Shown here in pieces: positions 19,421 to 28,392 of a stretch of 64,000 nt of DNA. The notes under the pieces were generated by a model, which was not told where the DNA came from, made no database searches, and worked only from the letters and a program-made list of their open reading frames with translations. How positions within the stretch are numbered: position 1 is the first letter of the stretch; every line of letters starts with the position of its first letter. Source of the DNA: CAKZKT01 sp034434235 (GTDB lineage: Bacteria > Chloroflexota > Anaerolineae > CG2-30-64-16); assembly GCA_034434235.1 (NCBI GenBank), contig DAOTZV010000048.1:12945-76944 (forward strand), given 5' to 3'. A program made the position numbers and the translations under genes.

Positions 19421-21604
19421 ATGAGCTTAGAATCTGGATTGCTCAAGGCGGTGATCCTGGCCGCCGGGTGCGAAACGGTGGGGCCGGCCGGCCGGCCGCT
19501 CGTGCTGGAGCGGCTCGGCGAGCGGATCGTGCTGGACTACGTTGTGCGCAACGCGTTGCAGGTCGTGCGACCCGACGATCTCTACATCGTGGTCGGCCCA
19601 CACAGGGATGAGATCGCCCAGCAACTGGCCGGCGATTATTGCTATGTGGTGCAGGCGCAGGCGCTCGGCACGGCCCACGCCGTCATGCAGGTGCAGCCGT
19701 TCCTGGCCGATTATCGCGGGGATCTGCTGATCCTGTACGGCGACACGCCGCTCTTCCGGCCGACCTCGATCCGGGGCCTGCTCAATCGCCATCGGTTGCG
19801 CGGGGCCGACCTGACCCTGCTCACCGCGGTCGTAGATCGGCCGTTGCCCTATGGCCGCATCATCCGCGGCGCGGACGGCCAGATCGTGGACATCATCGAA
19901 GAGGCCGATGCGTCGCCCCGGGTGCGCCAGATCCGCGAGCTGAATGCCGGCGCGTACGTGGTGCGCGCGGAGGCGCTCTTCCCGGCGCTCGGCCGGTTGA
20001 GCCCCGGCCCCGACGGCGAATATCGCCTGACCGACTGCGTGCATCAGCTCATCCGCTCGGGGCTGGAGGTGGAGAGCTATCGGATCTACGATCAGGACGA
20101 GGTACAGGGGATCAACACCGCCGAAGACCTGGCGCAGGCCGAGTTCATCCTCCAGAAGCGGCTCTTCCGGCCGCGGCGCCACGAGGAGGAGAACCAGATC
20201 GCCTTCGGCACGGGCGGCTGGCGGGCGGTGATCGGCGAGGGGTTCACGCTGCACAACGTGCGCCGGTTGACGCAGGCGCTCGCCAATGCCGTCACCCGTC
20301 GCGCGGAAGAGGGCCGCGGGGTGCTGATCGGCTTCGATCGGCGTTTCCTGTCCCGGCAGGCGGCCGAGGCCGCGGCCGAGGTGTTCGCCGGCAACAACAT
20401 TCCGGTGATCCTGTTGCCCGAAGAGGCGCCCACGCCGTTGATCACTTACGCGACGGCCCGCCTGAATGCGGCATATGGCCTGGCGTTCACGGCAAGCCAC
20501 AATCCGCCGGAATGGAACGGCCTGAAGGTGTTTCGCGGCGACGGCAGCCTGCTGCTCGATGACGAGACGCGCGCGATCGAGGCCGAGGCGAACCGGCTGA
20601 CGCCGGCCGACGTGGTCAAGCTGGAGCTCGATCTGGCGTTGGCGGCCGGCGTGGTGAAACGCCGCGACTTCACCAACGACTACGTGGACGCGGTCGAACG
20701 GCTGATTGATCTGGCCGCGATCCGCGAGGCCGGCCTGCGGGTGGTGGTGGACCCGATGTACGGGGTGAGCCAGCTCACCTTGGGGATCGTTTTGACCGAG
20801 GCGCGCTGTCGCGTCACGTTCATCCACGAGCGGCACGATCCGCTCTTCGGCGGCCGTTCGCCCGCGCCCAACCTGGACGCGCTGCGCCTCTTGCAGACGC
20901 AGGTCGTGGAGGGGCGGTACGATCTGGGCCTGGCGACCGACGGCGACGCCGACCGGATCGCCATCCTGGATGAGCAGGGGCGCTACGTCACGGTCAACGA
21001 CATCCTGTTGTTGGTCTACTGGTACGCGCACGAGGTGCGCGGGGAGCGCGGGGGCGTGGTGCGCAACCTGGCCACCACCCACCTGCTGGATCGCCTGGCG
21101 CGGCACTTCGGCGAGAAATGCGTGGAGGTGCCCGTCGGCTTCAAGCACATCGCGGCCGGCATGGTGGCCCACCAGGCCCTGTTGGGCGGCGAATCTTCCG
21201 GCGGCCTGACGTTGCGCGGCCACATCCTGGGGAAAGACGGCATCTTTGCCGCCGCGCTGATCGTGGAGATGCTGGCGAAGACCGGCGAGCACATCTCGGC
21301 GTTGCTCGAACGGATCTACGGCATCACCGGCCGGTTGTACACGCTCGAGGAGGCCTTGCCGGCCACCCCCGAGATGCGCGTGGCCGTGCCGAAGCGCCTG
21401 GCCGCGCTGTTCTCCGAGCGGATCGGCGACGAGCCGATCGTGCGCATCTCCCAGATGGACGGCACCAAGTTCTATCTGGCGAACGACAACTGGGCCCTGG
21501 TGCGTTTCTCGGGCACCGAGCCCGTGTTGCGTCTCTTCGTCGAGGCCGATACGCCCGCCAAGGCCCGCGAGCTGATGGAGCGGCTGAAGCAGGGCGTCGG
21601 CTGA
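19421..21604 (+). CDS. Nucleotidyltransferase-phosphohexomutase fusion (GlmU-N/GlmM-like)
   Basis: This 727-residue two-domain protein joins a sugar-1-phosphate nucleotidyltransferase-like half (about 1-245) to a complete alpha-D-phosphohexomutase (about 265-727). Mutase landmarks are TASHNPPEWNGLK with the phosphorylated Ser near 359, metal-binding DGDADR near 506, sugar-binding GGESSGG and phosphate-binding RFSGTEP near 696. The N half keeps QALGTAHAV and YGDTPLF, but its opening reads ILAAGCETVGPAGRPL, without the G-x-G-T-R-M...K signature that binds the nucleotide. It might make or sense UDP-GlcNAc, or the N half may be regulatory. The ATG at 19421 is chosen over 19391, which has no ribosome site. 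Confidence 0.82.
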   Translation: MSLESGLLKAVILAAGCETVGPAGRPLVLERLGERIVLDYVVRNALQVVRPDDLYIVVGPHRDEIAQQLAGDYCYVVQAQALGTAHAVMQVQPFLADYRGDLLILYGDTPLFRPTSIRGLLNRHRLRGADLTLLTAVVDRPLPYGRIIRGADGQIVDIIEEADASPRVRQIRELNAGAYVVRAEALFPALGRLSPGPDGEYRLTDCVHQLIRSGLEVESYRIYDQDEVQGINTAEDLAQAEFILQKRLFRPRRHEEENQIAFGTGGWRAVIGEGFTLHNVRRLTQALANAVTRRAEEGRGVLIGFDRRFLSRQAAEAAAEVFAGNNIPVILLPEEAPTPLITYATARLNAAYGLAFTASHNPPEWNGLKVFRGDGSLLLDDETRAIEAEANRLTPADVVKLELDLALAAGVVKRRDFTNDYVDAVERLIDLAAIREAGLRVVVDPMYGVSQLTLGIVLTEARCRVTFIHERHDPLFGGRSPAPNLDALRLLQTQVVEGRYDLGLATDGDADRIAILDEQGRYVTVNDILLLVYWYAHEVRGERGGVVRNLATTHLLDRLARHFGEKCVEVPVGFKHIAAGMVAHQALLGGESSGGLTLRGHILGKDGIFAAALIVEMLAKTGEHISALLERIYGITGRLYTLEEALPATPEMRVAVPKRLAALFSERIGDEPIVRISQMDGTKFYLANDNWALVRFSGTEPVLRLFVEADTPAKARELMERLKQGVG

Positions 21605-21612
21605 ACACACGA

Positions 21613-21717
21613 AAGGAGGTGATTGCAGGGAACGATGAGGCATTTGACCGTCGGTTTGCATCGGTGTATTTTCGCCAATTTGACCCATCTTTCTAAGGAG
21701 GAAAGCCATGTCTAAGC
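21613..21717 (+). other. Possible short leader frame with strong Shine-Dalgarno
   Basis: AAAGGAGGTGAT (21612-21623) is close to the ideal complement of 16S rRNA, yet the nearest ATG (21634) opens only a 27-codon frame that ends at 21717, ten bases inside the lipoprotein gene in another frame. The lipoprotein has its own site (AAGGAGG at 21696). It could be a leader peptide that couples or modulates translation, or just chance. A similar GAAAGGAGGTGA stands at 45726. Confidence 0.35.
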
Positions 21718-23582
21718 TGTATCGTCTGTTGGCACTGGCGCTGGTGGTGACCTTCGTGCTCACCGCCTGCGCTCCGGCTGCGACTCCGGCGCCTGCGCCG
21801 GCCGCGCCCGCCAAGGCCGAGCCGACGAAGGCCCCGGAACCGACCAAGGCTCCTGAGCCGACGAAGGCCCCGGCGCCGACGAAGGCTCCGGAACCGACCA
21901 AGGCTCCTGAGCCGACCAAGGCGGCGGCCCCCAAGGAGTATCACGGCGCGTTCCCGTATGAGGTGCCGCCGAAGGGCCATCTCAACTCCTTTGTGACGGC
22001 CGGCATCCCGAACGGCATCGCCATCTACTGGGACCTGCTGGAGCTGCCCGGCGCCCGCTACTACTGGGGCGAGGGCAAGTGGCTGCCGCTGGCCGCCGAG
22101 AAGTGGGCCTTCCAGCCGCCCGACAAGTTCGTCCTCAACGTCCGCAAGGGCCTGAAGTGGTCCGACGGCAAGGATTTCACCGCCAAGGACGTGGTGGCCA
22201 CCTTTAACATGGGCCGCCTGTTCAAGTGGACCGTCTTCAAGTACGTGGATACCGTCAAGGCCACCGACGACTACACGGTCGAATTCCACATGAGCACCCC
22301 CTCCACCGTCGTCGAACGCTACGTGCTGTTGGAGCACTATCGCTCGGCCGCCACCTATGGCGCGATCGCCGACGAGGTGGCCAAGCTGGTCGAGGCCAAG
22401 AAGGGCGCCGACAGCGACGAGTGGAAGGCGCTGGTGCAGAAGGCGACCGAGCTGCGGCCCGAGAAGCTGATCGTCAACGGCCCCTTCGACCTGGACCTGA
22501 AGTCCATCACCGAGGCGCAGCTCACCCTGGTGAAGAACCCGAAGGGCTACCTGGCCGACAAGATCGCCTTCGACAAGGTGGTGCTCTACAACGGCGAGAC
22601 CCCGGTGGTGACCCCGTTGGTGTTGGCCGGCGACGTGGACTATGCCACGCATGGCTTCCCCACCGCCACCGAGAAGCAGTACAAGGACATGGGCATCCGC
22701 ATCACCCGCGCGCCCACCTACTCTGGCCCGGCCATCTACTTCAACCAGGACATCTATCCGTTCAGCCGGCCCGAGTTCCGCCAGGCCGTGGCGTATGCGG
22801 TCAACCGCGACGAGAACGGCAAGGTGTCGCTGGGCGAGTCGGGCAAGGCGCCGAAGTACCTGACCGGCTTCAGCGACAACATGCTGAACCTGTGGCTCTC
22901 CAAGGAGCAGATAGACAAGCTGATCGTCTACGACTACAACCCGAAGAAGGCCGAGGAGATCCTCACCAAGATCGGGTTCAAGAAGGGCAGCGACGGCATC
23001 TGGCTGGATGACAAGGGCAAGAAGCTGGAGTTCGAGCTCAGCGTGCCGGCCGAGTTCGCCGACTGGTCGGCTGCGGCCGAGAACCTGGCCGAGCAGCTCA
23101 ACAAGTTCGGCATCAAGACGACCGTGCGCGGGGTCAACTTCCAGCAGCATCCGACCGACGTCAACCAGGGCAAGTTCCAGATGGCGATCCGCGCCTGGGG
23201 CGCGGGCAACCCGCATCCGCACTTCGCGTTCGTCCAGGACCTCTTCACCCACAACTACGTCGGCTCCACTCAGGGCAAGGGCATGAACTTCCCGATGAAG
23301 CAGACGATTGACGGCAAGGAAGTGGACCTGGAGAAGATCGTGGTGCAGGCGGCCGAAGGGTTGGACGTGAACGCGCAGAAGGAGAAGGTGGCCACTGCGG
23401 CGGCCGTCTTCAACCAACTGCTGCCGATCGTCCCGCTGTGGGAGCGCTACGGCAACAGCCCGCTGCTGAACAAGCGCCTGGCCGACGCGCCGGCCGATAC
23501 CGATCCGATCTGGAAGAACGCGCTGTACGGCGACAACCCGATCGTGGTCATGATCTTCGACGGCCGCATCAAGCCGAAGTGA
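21708..23582 (+). CDS. ABC transporter substrate-binding lipoprotein, family 5
   Basis: This is a 624-residue extracellular solute-binding lipoprotein. A signal peptide ends in the lipobox LTAC, so C21 is the lipid-modified cysteine. It is followed by a flexible tether of six PTKAP(E/A) repeats (about 38-73) that would raise the domain off the membrane. The rest is a peptide-binding SBP_bac_5 fold (KGLKWSDGKDFTAKDVVATF is the family block near 145). It is separated from its BCDF permease/ATPase operon by hicB and the fusion gene. An AAGGAGG site precedes the ATG. Ligand unknown; context suggests muropeptides or chito-oligosaccharides. Confidence 0.9.
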   Translation: MSKLYRLLALALVVTFVLTACAPAATPAPAPAAPAKAEPTKAPEPTKAPEPTKAPAPTKAPEPTKAPEPTKAAAPKEYHGAFPYEVPPKGHLNSFVTAGIPNGIAIYWDLLELPGARYYWGEGKWLPLAAEKWAFQPPDKFVLNVRKGLKWSDGKDFTAKDVVATFNMGRLFKWTVFKYVDTVKATDDYTVEFHMSTPSTVVERYVLLEHYRSAATYGAIADEVAKLVEAKKGADSDEWKALVQKATELRPEKLIVNGPFDLDLKSITEAQLTLVKNPKGYLADKIAFDKVVLYNGETPVVTPLVLAGDVDYATHGFPTATEKQYKDMGIRITRAPTYSGPAIYFNQDIYPFSRPEFRQAVAYAVNRDENGKVSLGESGKAPKYLTGFSDNMLNLWLSKEQIDKLIVYDYNPKKAEEILTKIGFKKGSDGIWLDDKGKKLEFELSVPAEFADWSAAAENLAEQLNKFGIKTTVRGVNFQQHPTDVNQGKFQMAIRAWGAGNPHPHFAFVQDLFTHNYVGSTQGKGMNFPMKQTIDGKEVDLEKIVVQAAEGLDVNAQKEKVATAAAVFNQLLPIVPLWERYGNSPLLNKRLADAPADTDPIWKNALYGDNPIVVMIFDGRIKPK

Positions 23583-23649
23583 TAGCGGCTCGACCGGCCT
23601 GATGCGCTGCGGCCCGCCCCGGCCGCGGGGCATCAGCGCCGGGATGATC

Positions 23650-23691
23650 GTAGGGGCGTACGGCCGCAGGGCGTACACCGTGCGCCCCTAC
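23650..23691. repeat. GTAGGGGCG palindrome
   Basis: GTAGGGGCGTACGG (23650-23663) and CCGTGCGCCCCTAC (23678-23691) form a 14-base stem with one mismatch around a 14-base loop, between the lipoprotein and hexosaminidase genes. It may end the upstream transcript. Confidence 0.75.
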
Positions 23692-23724
23692 CCTGTACCG
23701 GGTTCCTTCTTTCCGAGGTTCTCC

Positions 23725-25692
23725 ATGCCTGATCTCTTGTTGCTCCCCCAACCGCGACGCGTGACGATCACGGGCGGTTATTTGCCGGTGGCGCCTGCGC
23801 GCCTGATCGTCCTGGACGGCCCCGAACCGGCCGCTTTGCGTTTCAGCGCGCTTCGCCTGCAGGCGGCCCTTCAGGAAAAGGCCGGCGTCCGCTGGGAGAT
23901 CGTCGCCGGCAACACGGTGCCTCACGAGCAGATCGGCGCGACTTTGAGCGTCGTCGAATCGGGCACGCGCCACCCACAAGGCTACGAGCTGACCATCACC
24001 CCCGAAAACATCCACGCGGTGGCCAGCACGCCGGCCGGCATCTTCTACGCCGTGTGCACATTGATCCAGCTCCTGGAGCCGGCCAGCAAACGCGAAGTGC
24101 CGTCGGCGCGGCGCCGCGCGTCGGATTGGCCCGGCTGGCCGTTGGGCTGGCCCAGCGCGAGCGAAGCCCAGGTCGCGGCCACCCCTCCCTGGCTCCCCGC
24201 CCTGCGCATCTCGGATTGGCCCGATTTCCCCAATCGCGGGGTCATGCTCGATGTCAGTCGAGATCGGGTGCCGACGATGCAAACCCTGTTGGATCTGGTC
24301 GATCTGTTGGCCTCCTGGAAGATCAACCAGCTCCAGTTGTACACCGAGCATACCTTTGCCTATCGCAACCACCCGGAGGTATGGGCCGAGGCGTCGCCGT
24401 TCACGGGCGAGGAGATCCTGGCGCTCGACGCGTATTGTCGGGAGCGCTTCATCGAGCTGGTGCCGAATCAGAACTCGTTCGGCCATATGACCCGCTGGTT
24501 GATCCACGATCGCTATCGGCACCTGGCCGAGGCGCCCGACGGCTGCGACACGCGCTGGGGGCATTATGACGTCCCGCTCAGCCTCTGCCCGCTCGATCCC
24601 GGGAGCATCGAGCTGGTGCGCAGCCTGTACGATGAGCTGTTGCCGCACTTCTCCAGCCGGCAGTTCAACGTGGGGTGCGACGAGACGATTGATCTGGGCC
24701 AGGGGCGCTCGCGGGAAGCGGTGGAAAAGCTCGGCGCGGGCCGGGTCTATCTGGATTTCCTCCTGAAGATCTACCGCGAGGTCAAAGCGCGCGGTCGCAC
24801 CATGCAGTTCTGGGGCGACATCATCATGGAGCACCCCGAGCTGGTGCCCGAGCTGCCGCGCGATGTGATCGCCCTGGAGTGGGGCTATCAGCCCGACCAT
24901 CCGTTCGACGAGCACGGCGCGCGCTTTGCGGCGTCGGGCGTGCCGTTCTACGTCTGTCCCGGCACCGGCACCTGGAACACCATCGCCGGCCGCACGGATA
25001 GCGCGCTCGCCAATCTGCGCAACGCGGCGATCAATGGCCTCAAGCACGGCGCGATCGGCTATCTCAACACCGATTGGGGCGATGCCGGCCACTGGCAGCC
25101 GTTGCCGGTGAGCTATCTGGGCTTTGCCTACGGCGCGGGCGTTTCCTGGGCATGTGATGAGAACCTCGACCTCGACATGGCGCTGGCGATCAGCGTCTAC
25201 GCGTTCGCGGACCCGACCGGCGTGACGGGGCGCATTGCCTATGACCTGGGCAACGCCTATCTGTACGTAGGGGCCGAGGTGCACAATGCGACGATCCTGG
25301 CGCGGCTGTTGCAGCTCACCTACGCGCAGTTCATCGCCAATCGGCAGCGCTTCCCCGATCTGACGGCCGAGGGGCTTCTGGCGGCCGACGACGAGATCGT
25401 CTCGATCGAGACCCGTATGTCCCACATGGCGTCGCGGCGGCCCGACGCCGACCTGATCCGGCGAGAGTTCGCCTGGGCGTCCCGGATGTTGCGCCACGGC
25501 GTCCATCGCGGGCTTTGGATGTTGGGCAAGGCGGACGGGAAGGAGAACGCCGAGCTGCGCACGGCCCTCGCCAACGATGCCCGGCGGCTGATCGCCGAGT
25601 ATCGCGAGCTGTGGCATGCGCGCAGCCGGCCGGGCGGCTTCCGCGACAGCGTGGCGCGCCTGGAAAAGATGCGGGAAGACTACCTGGCGTAG
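23725..25692 (+). CDS. Beta-N-acetylhexosaminidase, GH20 family
   Basis: This is a 655-residue glycoside hydrolase that removes terminal GlcNAc or GalNAc from chito-oligosaccharides, glycans or muropeptides by substrate-assisted catalysis. The N-terminal beta-alpha domain (about 1-150) precedes a TIM barrel beginning at RGVMLDVSRDRVPT. The catalytic Asp-Glu pair is in GCDETIDL near residue 319. No signal peptide is seen, so it probably acts in the cytosol on imported fragments. A 30-residue Trp/Pro-rich stretch (about 130-165) between the domains looks like an insertion. The ATG at 23725 has GAGG upstream. NagZ-type GH3 is excluded by the motif. Confidence 0.88.
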   Translation: MPDLLLLPQPRRVTITGGYLPVAPARLIVLDGPEPAALRFSALRLQAALQEKAGVRWEIVAGNTVPHEQIGATLSVVESGTRHPQGYELTITPENIHAVASTPAGIFYAVCTLIQLLEPASKREVPSARRRASDWPGWPLGWPSASEAQVAATPPWLPALRISDWPDFPNRGVMLDVSRDRVPTMQTLLDLVDLLASWKINQLQLYTEHTFAYRNHPEVWAEASPFTGEEILALDAYCRERFIELVPNQNSFGHMTRWLIHDRYRHLAEAPDGCDTRWGHYDVPLSLCPLDPGSIELVRSLYDELLPHFSSRQFNVGCDETIDLGQGRSREAVEKLGAGRVYLDFLLKIYREVKARGRTMQFWGDIIMEHPELVPELPRDVIALEWGYQPDHPFDEHGARFAASGVPFYVCPGTGTWNTIAGRTDSALANLRNAAINGLKHGAIGYLNTDWGDAGHWQPLPVSYLGFAYGAGVSWACDENLDLDMALAISVYAFADPTGVTGRIAYDLGNAYLYVGAEVHNATILARLLQLTYAQFIANRQRFPDLTAEGLLAADDEIVSIETRMSHMASRRPDADLIRREFAWASRMLRHGVHRGLWMLGKADGKENAELRTALANDARRLIAEYRELWHARSRPGGFRDSVARLEKMREDYLA

Positions 25693-25761
25693 GGCGGCCC
25701 GCCTGGCGCAAGCCAAAGCGGCGCCAGAGCGCCGCAAGCCGAAACTTTTCGAGCATCGCCT

Positions 25762-26973
25762 TTGAACAGCATTGTTCTCCTGACGGTCATCATCGTCCTG
25801 GTCTACGCCGCGATCGGCGTCAGCGGGCCGCTGTTGACCCTCTATCTGCAGTCGTTGGGTGCCGACTACGGCCGGATCGCGCTTATCCTGGCGACCACGG
25901 CGGCGGTCACGTTGGCGAGCAGCTACGGATGGGGCCGCCTCTCCGATCGCCTGGGCCGACGCAAGCCGTTGGTGGTGGGCGGCCTGGCGGGCGGCGCGGT
26001 AGCCTACTTTTTGTTGAGCCGGGCGCTCTCCTTCGAGGCGGCGTGGGCCGTGCGCCTCGGCGAGGCCGGCCTGTTGGCGGCCTACGCCACGGCCAGCCTG
26101 GCGCTGATGGGCGATCTGCTGGCGAAGAGCGGCGGCCGCGGCCAACGCATGGGCCTCTATCGCGGGGCCGGCTCGCTGGCGTTCGCCGGCGGCGCGCTGA
26201 TCGGCGGCCGGCTGGCCGACGCCGCATCGCTGCGCGTGCCTTTCCTGGCGGCCGCGGCCCTGTATGCACTGGCCGCGCTGATCGCCCTGTTCTTGCACGA
26301 GAAGCCGGCGGCCGGTCCCGTGCGCGGGGAAGCGATCCGCCCGGGCCGGCCGTCGGTTCTCCGCACATCGGCTTTCCCCTGGCGCGTTCCCGCCTTGCTC
26401 CTGCGGCCGGGCCTTCCGTTGTCCTTTCTGGCCGGCGTCTTTCTCTGGCAGATGACGTGGAACGGCCAGGCTTCGATGTGGCCGAACTACATGGCATCGC
26501 TCGGCTACGCCAAGACCGCGATCAGCAGCCTGTGGGGGTTGGCCGGGCTGATCGAGGCGCCGGCGATGCTCCTGTCGGGGCGGCTTTCGGATGTGTTCGG
26601 CCGGGCCGCATTGTTGGCGGCCGGCGGATTCGGCGCCGGCCTGGTGATGCTCGGCTATCTGCTGTTGGCCGGCGCGCTGGCGACGTTGCTCGTCGTCCAG
26701 GTGGCGCGCGGGATCACCTTCGGCAGCTACACGGCGAACGCCATGACGTTTGCGGTGGAGTTCGGCGGCGAGGACACGCGCGGGGCTAACAGCGGCCTGT
26801 TCAACACCGTTTCGGCCGCCGGCCAACTGGTGGGATTGTACCTGGGCGGGACGTTCGTCCAGTGGCGCGGCTTTCAATTCATGTGGACGGCGTTCGCCAT
26901 CACCGCGGCGCTGAGCGCCGTTTGTTTCCTTGTAAGGCGAAATTTATTTCGCCCTCCCTGTAAGGCGAAATAA
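25762..26973 (+). CDS. MFS transporter
   Basis: This is a 403-residue, 12-span major facilitator. The inter-helix motif RLSDRLGRRKPL near residue 60 is motif A of drug- and sugar-exporter types. Spans occur throughout, with a central loop near 180-215. The start is uncertain: TTG at 25762 allows the first span to begin at once, but no ribosome site is clear. The last 15 residues (from LVRRNLF) are encoded by the left arm of a 26-base inverted repeat, which also delivers the stop codon, so the original C terminus may have been replaced. Substrate unknown; muropeptide export or import is conceivable from context. Confidence 0.85.
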   Translation: MNSIVLLTVIIVLVYAAIGVSGPLLTLYLQSLGADYGRIALILATTAAVTLASSYGWGRLSDRLGRRKPLVVGGLAGGAVAYFLLSRALSFEAAWAVRLGEAGLLAAYATASLALMGDLLAKSGGRGQRMGLYRGAGSLAFAGGALIGGRLADAASLRVPFLAAAALYALAALIALFLHEKPAAGPVRGEAIRPGRPSVLRTSAFPWRVPALLLRPGLPLSFLAGVFLWQMTWNGQASMWPNYMASLGYAKTAISSLWGLAGLIEAPAMLLSGRLSDVFGRAALLAAGGFGAGLVMLGYLLLAGALATLLVVQVARGITFGSYTANAMTFAVEFGGEDTRGANSGLFNTVSAAGQLVGLYLGGTFVQWRGFQFMWTAFAITAALSAVCFLVRRNLFRPPCKAK

Positions 26974-26989
26974 ATTTCGCCTTACAAGG
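26928..26989. repeat. Perfect 26-base inverted repeat at MFS gene end
   Basis: The arms 26928-26953 and 26964-26989 are exact complements around a ten-base loop and include the core GGCGAAATAAATTTCGCC. A shorter third copy of the core (ACGAAATAAATTTCGT) follows at 26993-27008. The AT-rich core contrasts with its surroundings. It may be a small non-autonomous mobile palindrome that also terminates transcription. Confidence 0.9.
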
Positions 26990-27052
26990 CAAGACGAAAT
27001 AAATTTCGTTTTGTATTGGTGGGCGCAAATAGACGTTTCTGGAGCACAAATC

Positions 27053-28333
27053 ATGACCAAACCGATCACTGCTGTTCTGTTGGGCGCCGGTTCGCGCGGC
27101 TATTTTAGCTACGGGCCGTACGCGCTGCAATATCCCGATGAGTTGAAGTTCGTGGCCGTGGCCGAGCCCAACGAGGCCCGCCGCGAGCGCTTCGCCCGCG
27201 CGCACGGCATTCCGGCCGAGCGGCAGTTCGCCACCTGGGAAGATCTGCTTGCCAAAGGACGGATCGCCGACGCGCTGTTCAACATGACCCAGGATCAGAC
27301 GCATTATCCCTCGACCATGGCCGCACTGGAGGCCGGCTACGACGTGCTGCTGGAGAAGCCGATGGCCGAGCGGCTGAACCACGTCGTCGAGCTGGTGCAG
27401 ACGGCCGAGCGGAAGGGCCGGCTGCTCCAGGTGTGCCATGTGTTGCGCTACACGCCGTTCTTCGCCACGTTGCACGAGGTCCTGGCGTCGGGCCGGCTCG
27501 GCGAGATCGTCACGGTGGAGCATCGCGAGAACGTCGTCTACTGGCACATGGCGCACAGCTTCGTGCGCGGCAACTGGCGCAACTTCGCCACTTCCAGCCC
27601 GATGATCCTGGCGAAGTGTTGCCATGACATGGACATCCTGTACTGGAACCTGGGCCGCGAAGTCGAGCGGCTGCAATCGTTCGGCTCGCTCATCCACTAC
27701 CGGCCCGAGAACGCGCCCCCCGGCGCGCCGTTGCGCTGCACCGACGGCTGTCCCGTCGCGGAGCAATGCCCCTGGGACGCGCGGCGCATCTACCTGATCC
27801 CGAACTACACCGGCTGGCCGATCTCGGTCATCAGCGAGGATACCAGCCTGGAGGCGCGGCGGCGCGCGCTGGAGACCGGGCCGTATGGCCGGTGCGTGTA
27901 TCATTGCGACAACGATGTGGTGGATACGCAGACGGTGAACATGGAGTTCCCCGGCGGCACGACGGTGGTGCTCTTCATGCACGGCCATTCCTACGAGGAG
28001 TCGCGCACGATGCGCTACGACGGCACGCGCGCCACCCTGCGAGGCAAGTTCGACTATCACAACGGCTGGCTGGAGATCCACGATCACGTGACCAACCGCA
28101 CCGAGCAGGTCGAGATCCCGGCGGCCGCGAGCGGCCACGGCGGCGGCGACTTCGGGGTGGTGCGCAGCTTCCTGCGCGCGCTGCGCGGAGAAGAAGCGCC
28201 GCTCACCAGCGGCCGCGCCTCGCTGGAGAGCCACCTGATGGCGTTCGCGGCCGAGGAGTCGCGGCTCACCCGTCGCGTGGTGGAGATGAGCGAGTTCCGC
28301 CGCGCGGCGGAGGAGGTGAAACGTGAAACGTGA
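27053..28333 (+). CDS. Gfo/Idh/MocA-family oxidoreductase
   Basis: This is a 426-residue NAD(P)-dependent sugar or cyclitol oxidoreductase. The N-terminal Rossmann fold begins with AVLLGAGSRGYFSYGPYA, and the family motif LLEKPMAE is present near residue 103. A C-terminal alpha/beta domain follows. A cysteine-rich patch (CTDGCPVAEQCPWDARRIY) near residue 227 recurs in a subgroup of this family and could bind a metal. The ATG at 27053 has GGAG at the right distance. The C terminus VKRET and the stop come from the heptamer repeat. The substrate is unknown; amino-sugar or inositol derivatives are possible. Confidence 0.88.
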   Translation: MTKPITAVLLGAGSRGYFSYGPYALQYPDELKFVAVAEPNEARRERFARAHGIPAERQFATWEDLLAKGRIADALFNMTQDQTHYPSTMAALEAGYDVLLEKPMAERLNHVVELVQTAERKGRLLQVCHVLRYTPFFATLHEVLASGRLGEIVTVEHRENVVYWHMAHSFVRGNWRNFATSSPMILAKCCHDMDILYWNLGREVERLQSFGSLIHYRPENAPPGAPLRCTDGCPVAEQCPWDARRIYLIPNYTGWPISVISEDTSLEARRRALETGPYGRCVYHCDNDVVDTQTVNMEFPGGTTVVLFMHGHSYEESRTMRYDGTRATLRGKFDYHNGWLEIHDHVTNRTEQVEIPAAASGHGGGDFGVVRSFLRALRGEEAPLTSGRASLESHLMAFAAEESRLTRRVVEMSEFRRAAEEVKRET

Positions 28334-28376
28334 AACGTAAAACGTGAGCACGTGAGCACGTGAGCACGTGAGCACC
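28316..28376. repeat. ACGT heptamer/octamer array after the oxidoreductase
   Basis: Units GTGAAAC, GTAAAAC and then four copies of GTGAGCAC form a tandem array. Its first units contain the last codons and stop of the oxidoreductase gene. It belongs to the same family as 3437 and 31750. Confidence 0.85.
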
Positions 28377-28392
28377 GACAGAGGAGGGGGAT

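Noticed and set aside
19427..26877. Very long antisense open frames opposite the fusion gene, lipoprotein gene and hexosaminidase/MFS genes
   Set aside because: The sense frames carry complete catalytic motifs and ribosome sites. The antisense translations are repetitive and match nothing.
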